In this document: positions 45,056 to 57,002 of the stretch, in pieces
Position numbering within the stretch: the first letter of the stretch is position 1
Layout: every line of letters starts with the position of its first letter
Assembly: GCF_000004195.4 (NCBI RefSeq)
Contig: NC_030683.2
Location: 72,635,764 to 72,699,763 of the forward strand
Source of the DNA: Xenopus tropicalis
Lineage: Eukaryota > Chordata > Amphibia > Anura > Pipidae
Length of the DNA: 64,000 bases
Reading direction: 5' to 3'
The notes under the pieces: generated by a model
What the model was told of the DNA's origin: nothing
The model's database searches: none
What the model saw: only the letters and a program-made list of their open reading frames with translations
Translations under genes and position numbers: made by a program

Positions 45056-48000
45056 GGTAGATTGCATCCAAAGGCTAACAAACACACCTCAAGAAAGAAG
45101 CTCCTAGATCTAATAAGTCATCCTCTTATTAATTTGCCTGCTGTGCCCATGTATTTCTGTATTTCAGAAAGTCTCCTACAAAGACATTGCATGTCAGACC
45201 CATTTATAAATTATTTTGACTGGCAAAATTACAAAAATACTTCATGTTGATACTGCTGATTTTATTATTACTAGAATTTTTCTTATATGGTTCAGATTTA
45301 CTAATCATTTTCTACTACCTTAACTACCGACATATTAAATCACTTAAATTAATGCAATTTTGGGGGTTTTTTTTGGGGGGGGGTTGGTTTCAGTCAGGTA
45401 TTCAATGAAATAGGCTGAATTTAAACCTAATAGAAAAGAACTGAACTACAGAAAGCCATCAAGTCATTGAAAAATTGGCAGAAGGCTGTAATAAATGTGT
45501 CTTAATTAAAACACAGCCAGTCAGGAGAATTGTTAGTAAATGTGATCAGCTTTGAACTCATGGATTCCTCAGATCAAATTTTCATAAATCTGCCTCCAGG
45601 TGTAAGAGCACAAAATGTATTTTACTTAACAGAGATGCTTATTGCTTTAATACGGGGACAAAGAGAATGTCTTATACATCTGTAGCTTGAGACAAAAACA
45701 CTAGAAAACATCTCATGTGTCATAACCAAATGGCAGCGGCCCCCAATCCTGTCCTTTAATGTCACCAACAGAGCATGTTGCTTTTAAAATCTTCACAGGC
45801 CATAAGGAGATGAATTAGTAACAGCAGAGCTACCAGGGGATCAATAAATCATGCATGAGCTTGGGGAAAAATTAAGTGTGAGATGATTCTGAGTGAGATA
45901 ATTGTACTTATACACCAACACTTTTGCTGATACTTGGGTTCAGTAAGAACTTGAATCTAGGGGCTAGCTTTGGTAAATTCACAATATGGGGGTGGAGGGC
46001 TGAGTAGAAGCTAAATGTAGCTACTAGCTACCTTACACTCATGCTGGCAAAGGTGATTGTATTGTTCACTGCATATACATGCGTCTAGCTTCCCTCTTGC
46101 CCCTAATGCAAATTCTCTGCTTTAGCCAGTGATTATTACTGGCTGACAAAATATGATGTGTATTTATCGCATGACAGGATATTTTACTCCGTATTGGCGT
46201 ATTGTTATAGTGAATGTCATTTTCATATTGCAAAGCCTAAACATGTTGCTCAGGTGGCTCTTTTATAGTTATAAATCTACTTATTGATTTATTTGTAATG
46301 ATGTGAGGGCACCTCCAACAAATGCATTTTGGGAACCACTGTTATTTGACAACATTAAAGGCGATCTAAACCCAAAAAATATAATATTCTGTGCAGTGCT
46401 TGTCATGATTCCTAAAGCACTGTAGCTGAAGTTCAGATCTGGAGAAAAAAATGACTTCTAATACATTGTTTAGTGGACAAAATTGGGTTAACAAATACTA
46501 TTTTCAATTACAATTACAAATAATGCTATAACTACTGGATTTATTTTAAAGTCCTTTATTTAGGTAAATATTTTCTTTTTTGACAGATCATATTTGAAAA
46601 TATTAAACAAGGTTATAATAGAAATGAGTATGCAACAAATATATAAGCAAGAATAGACCTTAAAGCATATTATTCAATAAGACTCAGTGTACATGGGCAG
46701 ACTGACAACATTATCCTTTGGAAATGTAAGGGCTTATTGCAGTTTTTTTGGACATCCAGCTTACATTGTGCCCATATGCTTTTTATTTTGACATTTTTGA
46801 CATGCAGAGTTACACCTACTTTCCAATTCCCATTATTCACATTCACAGTGAGCTATGTTCATTGGTTATTGGTTAAATACACTGTTGCAAAAAAGAAATA
46901 TTATCTTATTGGCCTGCAATAAAATAACATTTTCTGCAGAGCAAAAGAACAAAAAAAGCAAAAAATCCTGGCACCTCACAGACAGGAAGCCTTTGTGTTG
47001 GCAATCCATATATCTTTTCTAAAACCTGGAAGAAATGCTTTTACCTAACTACAGGGGTTGACTGGATCTGCAATAAAACGTATGACCTATCTTCCATTAA
47101 TTTGCAGCATGAGAGTCTTTCTTTTAACAGAGGCAAATGTGACAAGTAACCACTGCTAAAGAAAATGGGCTGCAGGCAATATTGATTTCATATTCTGCTG
47201 TGCATGCCTTGCACTGATTACAGATATGCATAAAAGCTTTTCCACTTTACTCCAAAAAGCACATCTTAAATAATTTAATAAACATTAAAGCAAGTACACA
47301 AGGTGCTCCATAGGTCAGTGGTTGTATGATACTGAACATATAATACATGGAGCTTTCTGAAGTCATGTTTGAAAATAACATTTAAATTTCTTTTAATGTG
47401 TGTTTCAAATGAATGAGAGCCTGCAGTGCCATAAATAACAAGAGCATAACATTTACAAGAAAACTGATGCTTCAGAACTCAAAATGTAATTACAAATTTA
47501 AGAAATAACCTCAAGGACAGTAAACCTTGTATAGTGTAATTTGTAATATTACCAGACCTACAGAGGAGTGGTGAAATGATCCCTGACCTGAAATGGTTCA
47601 GTCCATGGCCTAAACTATTGTAAAACTGGATATGTAACCAGCATTTCTCCAACTATTCCTGGACTACATTACCAGGCAATGCTTTTAGACCTGTCAACCT
47701 GTTCACTTGTAGCTCATGAATCTCTGTTTTACCACCTCTTAGTTTCAGGCGGTATTAGGAACCACTTCACATAGATAAATTTGCAACTTTAGTAACTTTA
47801 GGTTAATGCCAGGACTTTTCCGTTTCCCTTCCCCTTCTCTGTACTCTGCACTGTGGGATAAATGCATACGCCATATGTGTAAAAACTTAATTACTTTAAT
47901 ACAAATAAAACTTACCTATACACTCACAAACAGAGTATAGGATGCATGTATCAAGAGTCACTGGCATGGATCAGGTGGCTGCTCCTTTTTCTTTCCCGTT

Positions 48001-51000
48001 TATTGGAAAGGGATATCACAACTGGGCACAAAAGGGTGATATAAGTAAAAGTTATCACTGGTGTTAAAAAGCACATGGGAGCGCACATTGCAAAGTAATT
48101 ACACTATATATATTTTTTTCTTTTCCTCATAAGACCTCATCGCTAAGTCTAAAGCAAAAAAGGGCACTTTAGAGTATTTTATTGAACTGTATCTGATATG
48201 AAACACGAGGTATCTGAAGTGAGGAGCATACACTGAAAATTGCACTTATTTATATTTGTAAATGATGAAGATCAACCAGATTTGGTTCTGGAGAGGATAA
48301 TATCTCTGCTTTTGCAGCTATCTAGCTAAAGTTAGTCCCCTAGTCCAATGAAGGGGTGATAGAGGGAGCATAATATACAGGCAATAACAAAATCTCTTGC
48401 ATAGATTTTCCTTTCTGATTTCCAAATGTCTACATCAGAACTGGCCTTGCTTACTTTTTCATTTTAAAAGTATTTGTAGTTCATTCAATAATTAGGTTGT
48501 ATAGCAGATAGCAGATAACAATTATTAATTAGCGTGCATGTATTTTGCTTACAGTCAATACACTTGCACCTTTGAATTTCCAAGCATGTAACATTACAAT
48601 GTGCTGCTGCAATATCCCAAGAAAGGAAAATTTTGTTAAACCATCGCCTCTGGAACAGAATGTCAAAATTGTACCGAGGCTCGAGTTATAGATATTGGGA
48701 CCTTGGGCAATGCAGAAATGTTAAGGATGCAAATTAAGAGAGAAAATTTATTTAATTGAGGACATATCCATCCTGTATCTCTGCAGCTGTTACTGAAGTG
48801 CCTAATTCTTTGCATTCCCACAAACAGCCCATGGCCATCAATGGAATGTTGGGACTTGTGGTTAAAAATCAGTAAAAATAATTTCTGTCGGTCACATTGT
48901 CAGTGCTTACTGTTGATCCTTAGCTTATTGTGCTGCATTAAGCAAACAAATTACAGTTGCAAATATTTCAAACCATGGCAACTCCAAAGGAGGACACACA
49001 ATTACCATGTACAAGCCTTTGTTCTATATTCCAGAATGAAATATCATTTAATCAAGGATCTTCAATCAAGAATCAATTTCTATTAACAAAACTAAAGTGA
49101 CATATGAAGACATTCAACCTTTTTATAGTTAATAAAACATGGACCAACCAGTTTGGTGTTTAAGATGTTCAATAATATTAGTTTGCATGATTCAGTTTCA
49201 TAGTACAGCAGTCTGACTCTTGGTATTATTATGATAAAAGCAACATCTCTCCAAAGGTAGATGGATAAGAAAGGGACAGTAAATTTAACATCAGACCAAG
49301 AAAACCATGATAGCTTAACATGCATCCTCCTAAAATATATAAATTATAAGTACCTATGAGTACCAGAGACTGTTCGTTTCCATTAAATATCTTTTAATTA
49401 CAAGATAGCATAGATATTGATCATTTCTATTATACAGAGGTCCTAAAATTCTGCAAGCTATATTATCTAAGAAGAAACTAAAGTAATAATTTTGGTAATA
49501 GTAAGAAAATGCACTGTATAGAATAACATAAAACTGCAGATAAAAAAAGCCCTGCACGCTAGTGAGCAGAGGAAAGGCTGTGTTTCAGTTTGGAAATAAT
49601 CTATATACCCCTGGGCAAGATGATGAAATTGACTGCTCATGGACAAAATGAGATGTCAATGAAAGGTGACATCATATTTATGGGACACTATAATATACCA
49701 GATGTGGCTTGGAATGTGTTGGTTTCAACACATGACAGTATGTATAAATTGAAGGAAATGAGGCTGCAAATTTGGTTTGCATGTTATACCAAGAAAGACA
49801 GGAACTGGGTTTGGAGTCCTGCACAACTGATTTTGCACAATTCAGCCAACAAAGGTGTCTGTATGTTCTTTTTATAAATGTCTACAAGTACAACAAGACA
49901 AGCACCATTCTCTGCCAGTTTGGTTGAATAAATGAATGTAGTACATGAGTGCATATGGGAATAATGGCTCTGCCATTAATAAGAGTGCTACAGTGCATAT
50001 GACAGGCATTTGACTTCAAATGTTTTGTAGGCGGTAATATATACTTTGTATTGTTGCATTTCATATGTACTGTAGACATTGTATTAACTCTGGCCATTTG
50101 TTTACTGTTTAAAACAGTGATTTTATTTGGTTTGATTTATGCTTTGGGAAAGCACCTCATTGTTAAAGCCATTGTGGGGATGTGTAGAAGAGGTGTATTA
50201 CAAAGCTTGTACAAAGCTATATTGTTTATACAAAGACTCCAACCAGGATGCATTATATTGTTTATACAAAGTTTCCAACCAGGATGCATTATAAACATGT
50301 GTCTTAGTAACACCACGTTCTGCCCTGCTATGGCCTGTTTCTTTCCACAGACACATCCCAGGTGCATATTTTGATTTTTGGATGTTACTGCAGGTGACAG
50401 GGTCAGAGGGGGACATCAGTTGCTATTTCCACTTATACCGTCTATTAAATATTCTGGTATCACCTGTTTTGTTTTGCTGAAGCACACCACTTTCACTTGC
50501 ACCACCCGATGCATTGAATCCCCAATTTGGATTCAGATTTTTTTTGCATGTTTCAACCAAAAAGATTATGGTTTCTAATTAGGCCAATTTTAAAGCATAA
50601 TTACAGCATCATTGCGGCTAAATACTGCAAAACACACAATTACATTCAGCATTTGTCAGCATGGGGATTATGTCATTTATGGCACTAGACATTAAATAGG
50701 GCAGTGTACCACCTTGTTGAACATGATGTCTATGAATAGGACTTGTTGAACATACTTTTTGCCTGTTGTTTTAATGATAAAAATTCTATGGGTTTTATTA
50801 TTTTTTGAGTTAAACAGGAGAAACAGAAAAATAGAAGCTACTCCTTGAGAGTTAATTAGATTACTAGTGCACATATAACCCACAGCATAATATATTCCTG
50901 CTAACAAAACAGATGCAACAATAATGGAAGGGAGTGCTGTATAATGGCAATCTAATTATCTACCTCACAAGGACCAAAGATGCCATTGCTTCAGTGTCCC

Positions 51001-51002
51001 TG
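45056..51002. other. repeat-poor region, possible conserved non-coding DNA
   Basis: Across almost 6 kb I recognise only minor items: a T/G-run near 45359-45389, a possible T2 left end (TTAAAGGCGATCTAAACCC) near 46355, and a 36-bp tandem duplication at 50219-50291. No frame has a recognisable domain. TAATTA/ATTAATT-type motifs are frequent around 45490-45520 and 47480-47510. This contrast with the MITE-dense remainder is the reason for the note. Confidence 0.45.
50219..50291 (+). repeat. 36-bp tandem duplication
   Basis: ATTGTTTATACAAAG, then TCCAACCAGGATGCATTAT, is present twice with a few substitutions. Confidence 0.85.
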
Positions 51003-51720
51003 ATTGCTCTTGCAAATGCTGACTGGCATTGCTTGCTACAGAAAAGTTTATTTTCGACCATTACCCCCTGGACTTTTTGCCTAACATAGACCCATTACAG
51101 GTATTAATTGGTATATTTTTGCATTCCAGGTGCATGACCTTAAATTTATTAACAATGATTCCTATCTGTTGCTCAGCTGCCCGAAGTGCCAGTTTCTTTA
51201 GATCCTGCTAAAAGGATGCCACATTCCTGAATTCCATTAAATGGCACTCATCATATGAAATACTAATTGCCCACCACCAATGATCAAATTAAATAAAAGT
51301 GGACCCAATGCAGGACCCCACAAAGAACTCTACTCCAAGCAGAGAAATTTACTATTAAGAACCACCCTCTGAACATTTTTTTCCAATACATGTGCAAACA
51401 ACATTACCAAGAACTTAATTTAGAAAGCAGTTATTTATGTAGAACGGTATCAAAAGCTTTAAATCCAAATCTGCTGCAACCATTTGTCCAAGTTTCTACT
51501 TACTTCATCATAAAAATGAAATTTGCCTGACATGATATGTCCTTTATAAAGCCATGATGATTACTGTTAATAATACCACTCGCCAAAACATAATCTTGAA
51601 TGTGATACCTTAGCAAACTTTCAAATAACTTGCCCACTGCAAATGTCAACTTATTGGCCTGTAATTGCCAGGCTGAGATTGCAACCCCTTTTTTAATATT
51701 GGAATCAGCTTTCCATAGGC
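51003..51720 (-). pseudogene. CR1-like LINE reverse transcriptase remnant
   Basis: On the minus strand, going from 51720 downward, I read in order GFIKDISCQANF, FYDEVSRNLDKW, KAFDTVLHK, VQRVVLNSK, GPALGPLLFNL and KKLALRAAEQQIGIIVNKFK. These correspond to the FDTVPH (palm motif A with its catalytic Asp), SGVPQGSVLGPLLF (motif B) and W...F...K motifs of a CR1/L2/Rex1-type reverse transcriptase. Stops and frameshifts interrupt it repeatedly, and the YADD motif is not readable. It is a dead internal fragment with neither end preserved. Confidence 0.75.
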
Positions 51721-51843
51721 ATTATAGTCAGTCTGAAAAAATCAAAAAGGTTGGTTTGGTTAGAACTGAACAAAGTTCTTTAAGAATTGTGTTCCTTCAT
51801 TTCCTGGTGTCTTCACATTAAAAGGTTAAGTAAACATTTAAGT
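51721..51843. other. short gap
   Basis: No supported feature. Confidence 0.3.
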
Positions 51844-52147
51844 ACAGCTATAGGATACATTATCCAAAATGCTTGGGACCAAGGGGTCTTTAATCTCCAT
51901 ACCTTAAGTCTACTAAAAAAATCAATAAAACATTAATTAAACCCAACAGGATTGTTTTACATCCAATAAGGATGACTTATATCTTAGTTGGGATCAAGTA
52001 CAAGGTACTGTTTTATTATTACAGAGAAAAAGGAAATCAATTTTAAAAATCTGAATTATTTGATTACAATGGAGTCTATGGGAGACAGACTTTCCAAAAT
52101 TCAAGCTTTTTAGATAATGGGTTTCTGGATAACGGATACCATACCTG
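51844..52147 (+). mobile_element. family-P MITE, uninterrupted copy
   Basis: ACAGCTATAGGATACATTAT to TTTCTGGATAACGGATACCA with TGGGATCAAGTACAAGGTAC inside. The hot site is intact and reads CCATACCTTAAGTCTACTAA (51899-51918). Confidence 0.85.
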
Positions 52148-52613
52148 AACCATATCCTACGTAAGCTAACTTCAACTTGAGCAAGCTAAGTCATCTGTGC
52201 CTCTATCCATTGGGTCGTGAAACTCCTCTACTGCATACACTGAAGAAAATATTAGGCACATTTGCTTATGTTAAGTCCTTTCTAACCAACTTATTTCCAT
52301 TACTTAATAAAGCTGCAGTCTCAACCTTCATCTGTTTTAACATTAATATACTTTTGGGTTAATCTTTCCTGTAAAGCAATTAGTTCCTTATTTTCCATCT
52401 TTTGCCTGATTGCTGAGCCACAACACTATTTCTAGTAATTATATTGAATTAAAGGCAGATTCCCTTCCCTCTGACTTGTACTTTTAGATGCTTTCCACAT
52501 CATTCTTATTAAATTCCTCACTTCTAAGTTAAATGTAGAGGAGATGAATGTAAATGACCAGTGGTATTATTTAGGAACTAAAGCTTGAGAGTATTTGGAC
52601 AACAGAACATTAA
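52148..52613. other. unannotated sequence
   Basis: No supported feature. Confidence 0.3.
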
Positions 52614-53973
52614 GGGGTCAATTTGTCAAAATTTGAGTTTGCTTTTTTTTCATGATTTGAGAAAAAACACAGCAAAAAAACATGATTGTGGATATACTCG
52701 AGAATATTCTTAAAGTGATACTGACAGCCACTTGAAAAATTTTTTTACACCTGCTGTTGTGTTTTCATTTGTATCAGCTTTAAATTCCTTATAAACTAAA
52801 TCTGCAAAGTTTTTTCGCTTGTCTATGTGTAATTGGGAGGGGTGCAGGGAGAGCCCTTAGTGCCCTGCAATTTAATTCTTCGTGGGAAGAGCAGAGGGGG
52901 GGCAGCCTTTTGAAGTAGGCAGGCAATGGAAAGATCAAGCCTGCCTGCTATCTAGTTCACAATGCGAGGAGTGAGGGAGGGAGAACTCTTTGAAGCAAAC
53001 AGCAAGCTGAATCCTCCCAGTTTATGACGTAGTCCTTTTGACAGATTGAGAAGCTACAGTCGGGTTGCCAGACAGTCGGGTTCAGGATCTTCAGTAAGAT
53101 TTATGTAGAGAAACAGGACTTTTAGGAAAAAACAGTCAACATGACCTATAGGTAGGTTTGGAAGTAGGTTCATATTTTTATAAGAATTTTTTTGTTGTCA
53201 GTATCACTTTAAGGACCACAAATAGTCTGTATTAAATAAAAAATCCTCAAAAAGTCACCAGAAAAACTCGGCAAGTAAAAGTTAATGAGGTTTTATAGAA
53301 GTCGATAACTATTTTCCCAGTTATTAAAAGACATTAGAACACATACAACGTTTGTTGCAACTCCCCAAGGAAAGTTTGCTTACATTAGAAGAATCATGGA
53401 CACCATTTTATTTCTGCTGTCGTCATCCTCCAGGACAGCATTGTTACACAATTGTGTCCATTGCATACTAATACATAATTAGGTCTCTCATTGTTATTGG
53501 TTTGTTTCATTCATTCATGGCTTGCTCTGCAGATGTGTGCATGTGCAGAATTTCAGACAGAAGAAGTGCACAGGGTCTTGGCCTTACTCAGGTAGCACAG
53601 TAACAAAGTGAATTCAGCCTCATTTTAAAAAAAGCCTGATTGTTCTTTCTTTCGGAGGAGAGCAAACATATTTGGGAGGAACAGTAAGTGCGCATGTGTT
53701 CTCTTTAACCTGCCCTAACACATGACAAGTATGCAAGTTAAGGGTTTCCTTGTCCGTTAAGGAAGGGACCAGACCATTTTTTCAGTATTCATAAGGGGGT
53801 TTATGGAGAGCCCATTACAGATATTCCTTTAACCGTTAACAAGCTAGAAGTATTTGGTAAAGAGTCAAACGCATAAGTTTACTGTTACACTTGGTTCTTG
53901 AGGATATTCGTTTGTGTTTTTTTGAGGCATTTTTTCTCAAATTGAGAAGAAAGAATTTTGAAAAATCGGCCCC
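52614..53973. mobile_element. possible Harbinger-like element, interrupted
   Basis: The left edge GGGGTCAATTTGTCAAAATT (after TAA) and right edge AATTTTGAAAAATCGGCCCC (before TTA) are inverse relatives. TCGGCAAGTAAAAGTTAATG and AGGTTTTATAGAAGTCG near 53270-53310 are typical of the interior of this frog family. A TTAA MITE interrupts it at 52710-53212. The stretch 53330-53900 is not recognised, so the two edges may belong to different elements. Confidence 0.4.
52710..53212. mobile_element. 503-bp TTAA-flanked MITE
   Basis: The left end TTAAAGTGATACTGACAGCC pairs with the right end TGTCAGTATCACTTTAA. TTAA lies at both edges (52710-52713 and 53209-53212). The interior contains GCAGGCAATGGAAAG and AAGCCTGCCTGC hairpins. 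No coding sequence. Confidence 0.88.
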
Positions 53974-54302
53974 TTAGTATTGTTAGTATTATTGCAAATC
54001 CATAATCAATAGCATTCTTTCTAGAAAGGAAAGGAAATCTCTCCTTCGCATGCCTGTACATGTATACAATACGCTCCAAATGGGCACAAAAGTTTCCTTT
54101 TCCTACATGATTCTGAAAATTAATTCTTCATATGATTGAAACCTTTTCTCCTTATGTCTGTTGTATTTCTTCCTGGCATCAACATTTTTGCTGGACAGGG
54201 CAATAAATAGAGACCAGATAAAAAGCTACTTTCAGAGGCATTTAGTTTCTGAGCCCTTGCTCCATACAAGAATTGTGCTAAAAGTGGGCAAAATGCCAAC
54301 AT
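53974..54302. other. unannotated sequence
   Basis: No supported feature. Confidence 0.3.
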
Positions 54303-54305
54303 TTA

Positions 54306-54657
54306 GGGGCACATTTACTAATCCACGAATCCGAATCACGAATGGGAAAAAATCGTATTGGAAACGAAAATTTTGGAAGATCGCACATATCACGAAAAAG
54401 CTTACGAAAAAATCGTATTAGTCACGATAATATCGTATTGGCGATCCGAAAGTCACGAAATTTTCGTACCGAACAATTGTAAGCAACGGTAAAACCTTTC
54501 CGATTTTTCCGTGCAAACGTCCGAAAAAGTCGTGCGCTGTACGAAAAAGTCGTGCGCCATACGAAAAAGTCGTGCGGACGCCTGAAAAAATCGGCGAAAA
54601 TACGCTCGGAGCGTTCGCATGAACGCTCAAGCGTTCGTGCTTTTGTAAATGTGCCCC
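54306..54657 (+). mobile_element. Harbinger-like MITE with TTA duplication
   Basis: The ends GGGGCACATTTACTAA and TTTTGTAAATGTGCCCC are inverted and flanked by TTA (54303-54305 and 54658-54660). The interior is CpG-rich for this window, with three near-identical ACGAAAAAGTCGTGCG units (about 54520-54576) and CTCGGAGCGTTCG palindromes. It is inverted relative to the related copy at 8775-9089. Confidence 0.9.
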
Positions 54658-55489
54658 TTACTATAGTTGACAGAATGAAGAGATATTTCTGGGCACAAGA
54701 TCACTGCAATTTATATGTGCAGTCTGTCAGTTTTTAAAAAGAAAGACATTTTCTGGGAAATAAATTTCAAGGGACTCTTGGCAGCTATTATTAGTACAAT
54801 TGTAGAAAATGATTACTTTCTGTAAGGCACTACTTCATATATCAATGATCTATAGATGAAGGCTTAGTCAAATATACGTACATGTTATAATAAAAGTTAT
54901 CTTTATCTATGGATGATCCAATGGGTTATATAGATGCAACATCCCAAAATATATATTCTCTCCTAATATAAAATTGTTTCGTCTCTACAGTAAAACTTTG
55001 TACCATATAATTTCGTCTCAAGTGGTAAAAAGGCATGATATCCATTTGGCATTACCATATATTCTGCTTACAAAAAAAAGATTATTTCCTGGCAGTCCTT
55101 TAGGTGACTTTCTTTCTGCCAATAAAAATCACTCCATTTGAATTCAGAGTCAGAAATCAGTCATAGAAAGATTAATTATTGCATATAGAAACAAACACTA
55201 ATAGAGAAGCCAGGGCAGGTGAAGGGGAGGGAAGGGCTTACCCAAAGCAAACTAAGCAATATTTTACTTTGAGCATTTCATTGTGTATAATAAACCCTTC
55301 CTTTGCTCATTTATTGAATACAAGAAGATTATAAATTGCTCCTCCTTCTGGGAGAAAAACAGCACATGATACCTCTCTAACACAGCTTTCAGTTATTCAG
55401 TCATCTCTATGTAGAAAGTTTGTGAATATTTTAGACAATTCATAGCAAACCAATATGTATGGTAGTTATGGCCTCCCTTGATATTGAGT
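54658..55489. other. unannotated sequence
   Basis: No supported feature. Confidence 0.3.
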
Positions 55490-56270
55490 ACAGGTGTGGG
55501 TCCTGTTATCCAGAATGCTTCGGACATGGGGGTCTTTCTGTAATTTGGAACACCATACTCTATGGGGCCCATTCATTAAACCACAAATTTTTTTTTGAGA
55601 AATAATCATATTTTTTCTAATTTATAGAACTTTACGTAATGTCCATGATAATTTCGCTAAAATTCCACTTTTGGTGGTTTTCATTAACTTGTTAAGTTGT
55701 ATTTTTCGCAATGACTACGACCATTTAGGAAATTAATTCAGGCTTTGGTATCGTGACTATGTTTTGGCCAGGTTGGAGTGCCACTGTGCCCTATGGAAGG
55801 CTTCCAACATCATGCATTGAAGTTTCAAAGCCAGAAAGGTTTTCGCGCCATTTACGAATGTTTAGATCCAAAAATTTAATGACTTTCGGATTGCAACCAC
55901 AATATTTTTGTACGAAGAAAATAATTTTCGTGACATTTTGGTTACTCCAACTTTTTTCCAATCGTGATTTTAACCACCCAAAAATCGTGGTTTAATGAAT
56001 GGGCCCCTATGTATAGTAAATAATTTAAACATTAAATAAACACAATAGGATTGTTTTGCCACCAATATGGATTCATGCAGCTTAGTTGGGATTAAATACA
56101 AGGTACTGCTTTATTATCACAAAGAGTCAAAGTTGAATTGAATTTGATTTAAATGGAGTCAGTATTATTATTAATTAAGTTGAATTATTTGATTAAAATG
56201 GAGGCTAGGGGAGATTGCCTTTGAAGCTTTTTTGGATAATGGGTTTCTGGATTATGGATGCCATAACTGT
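55490..56270 (+). mobile_element. family-P MITE, split
   Basis: The left part ACAGGTGTGGGTCCTGTTAT to ACACCATACTC and the right part (AATTTAAACATTAAATAAAC ... TTTCTGGATTATGGATGCCA) are separated by a 444-bp element. Confidence 0.85.
55564..56007. mobile_element. Harbinger-like MITE with 21-bp perfect TIRs, nested in family P
   Basis: GGGGCCCATTCATTAAACCA is the exact inverse of TGGTTTAATGAATGGGCCCC, and the identity extends one base further inward. TAT flanks both sides (55561-55563 and 56008-56010). The interior has degenerate TTACGA/TCGTGA inverted blocks. Non-coding; the frame at 55753-55995 is chance. Confidence 0.9.
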
Positions 56271-56458
56271 ACAGTATCAGTAAATTATACCGAACAATAG
56301 GTAAAGTTACCTTTCAGCACAAGCTTACTAATACGTTCAGGTTTATTTTTCACTCATTTCAATCATTTCACTGTGTAGAAATTAAGTGCCTGAATAATTT
56401 CTACATGCATGCTTTCTAATAATTTGTATCAGAGATCAAGGCTTCAGTGGTAAACAGT
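56271..56458. other. unannotated sequence between two family-P copies
   Basis: About 190 bp with no supported feature. Confidence 0.35.
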
Positions 56459-57002
56459 ACAGGCATGGGATCCTTTATCTGTAAACTCATGATCCAGAAA
56501 GTTCTGAATAATGGGAAGGGCATCTCTCATAGAGTCTATTTTAATCAAATAATTTAACATTCTAAAACATATTTCATTTTTCTCTGCAGCTATAAAACAG
56601 TACCTTGGATTTGATCCCAACTAAGATATTATATCATTTCTGGAGGCAAAAGTATCCAATTGGGTTTAATTAATGTTTAAATTATTTTTTAGTAGACTTA
56701 AGGGCAGATGTATCAAGATTAGATATTAATACATAAAAACTCACCCACATTCTATTAATTCCTATGGGATTTTTAGGAGTGTATTTATCAATAGGTGAAA
56801 ATTAGAACCCACTATTTAATAAATAAGTGTCTAAAAATCCCATAGGAATAAATAGAACGTGGGTGAGTTTTTATATATTAAGCTCTAAACTCAGATTTCG
56901 CTAAATCTGCTCCAAAAAGTAGGGAGAGCCAAATTACGAAAAGACCACTTATCCAGAAAACCCAAGGTCCTAAGCATTCTGTATAACAGGTCCCATACCT
57001 GT
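56459..57002 (-). mobile_element. family-P MITE, inverted and split
   Basis: ACAGGCATGGGATCCTTTAT to CTTTTTAGTAGACTTA-type sequence, then GCCAAATTACGAAAAGACC and AACAGGTCCCATACCTGT. The orientation is opposite to 55490-56270. A 212-bp MITE sits at the hot site. Confidence 0.85.
56702..56913. mobile_element. Harbinger-like foldback MITE, nested in family P
   Basis: The edges GGGCAGATGTATCAAG and GCTAAATCTGCTCC are inverse relatives. Long inner arms pair: AAAAACTCACCCACATTCTA and CCTATGGGATTTTTAG with their inverses at about 56833-56875. TAA precedes it (56699-56701); AAA follows, a diverged duplication. Confidence 0.75.

Noticed and set aside
45056..45063. Reading GGTAGATT as part of the hAT element
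   Set aside because: The same 8 bp lies outside the other end, so it is the target-site duplication and not element sequence.
44741..45250. Several overlapping 78-126-residue frames on both strands
   Set aside because: They translate the GCGCATGCGC-type tandem units of the hAT MITE (repeated Arg-Met-Arg / Cys-Ala-Cys-Ala patterns) and occur in several frames at once.
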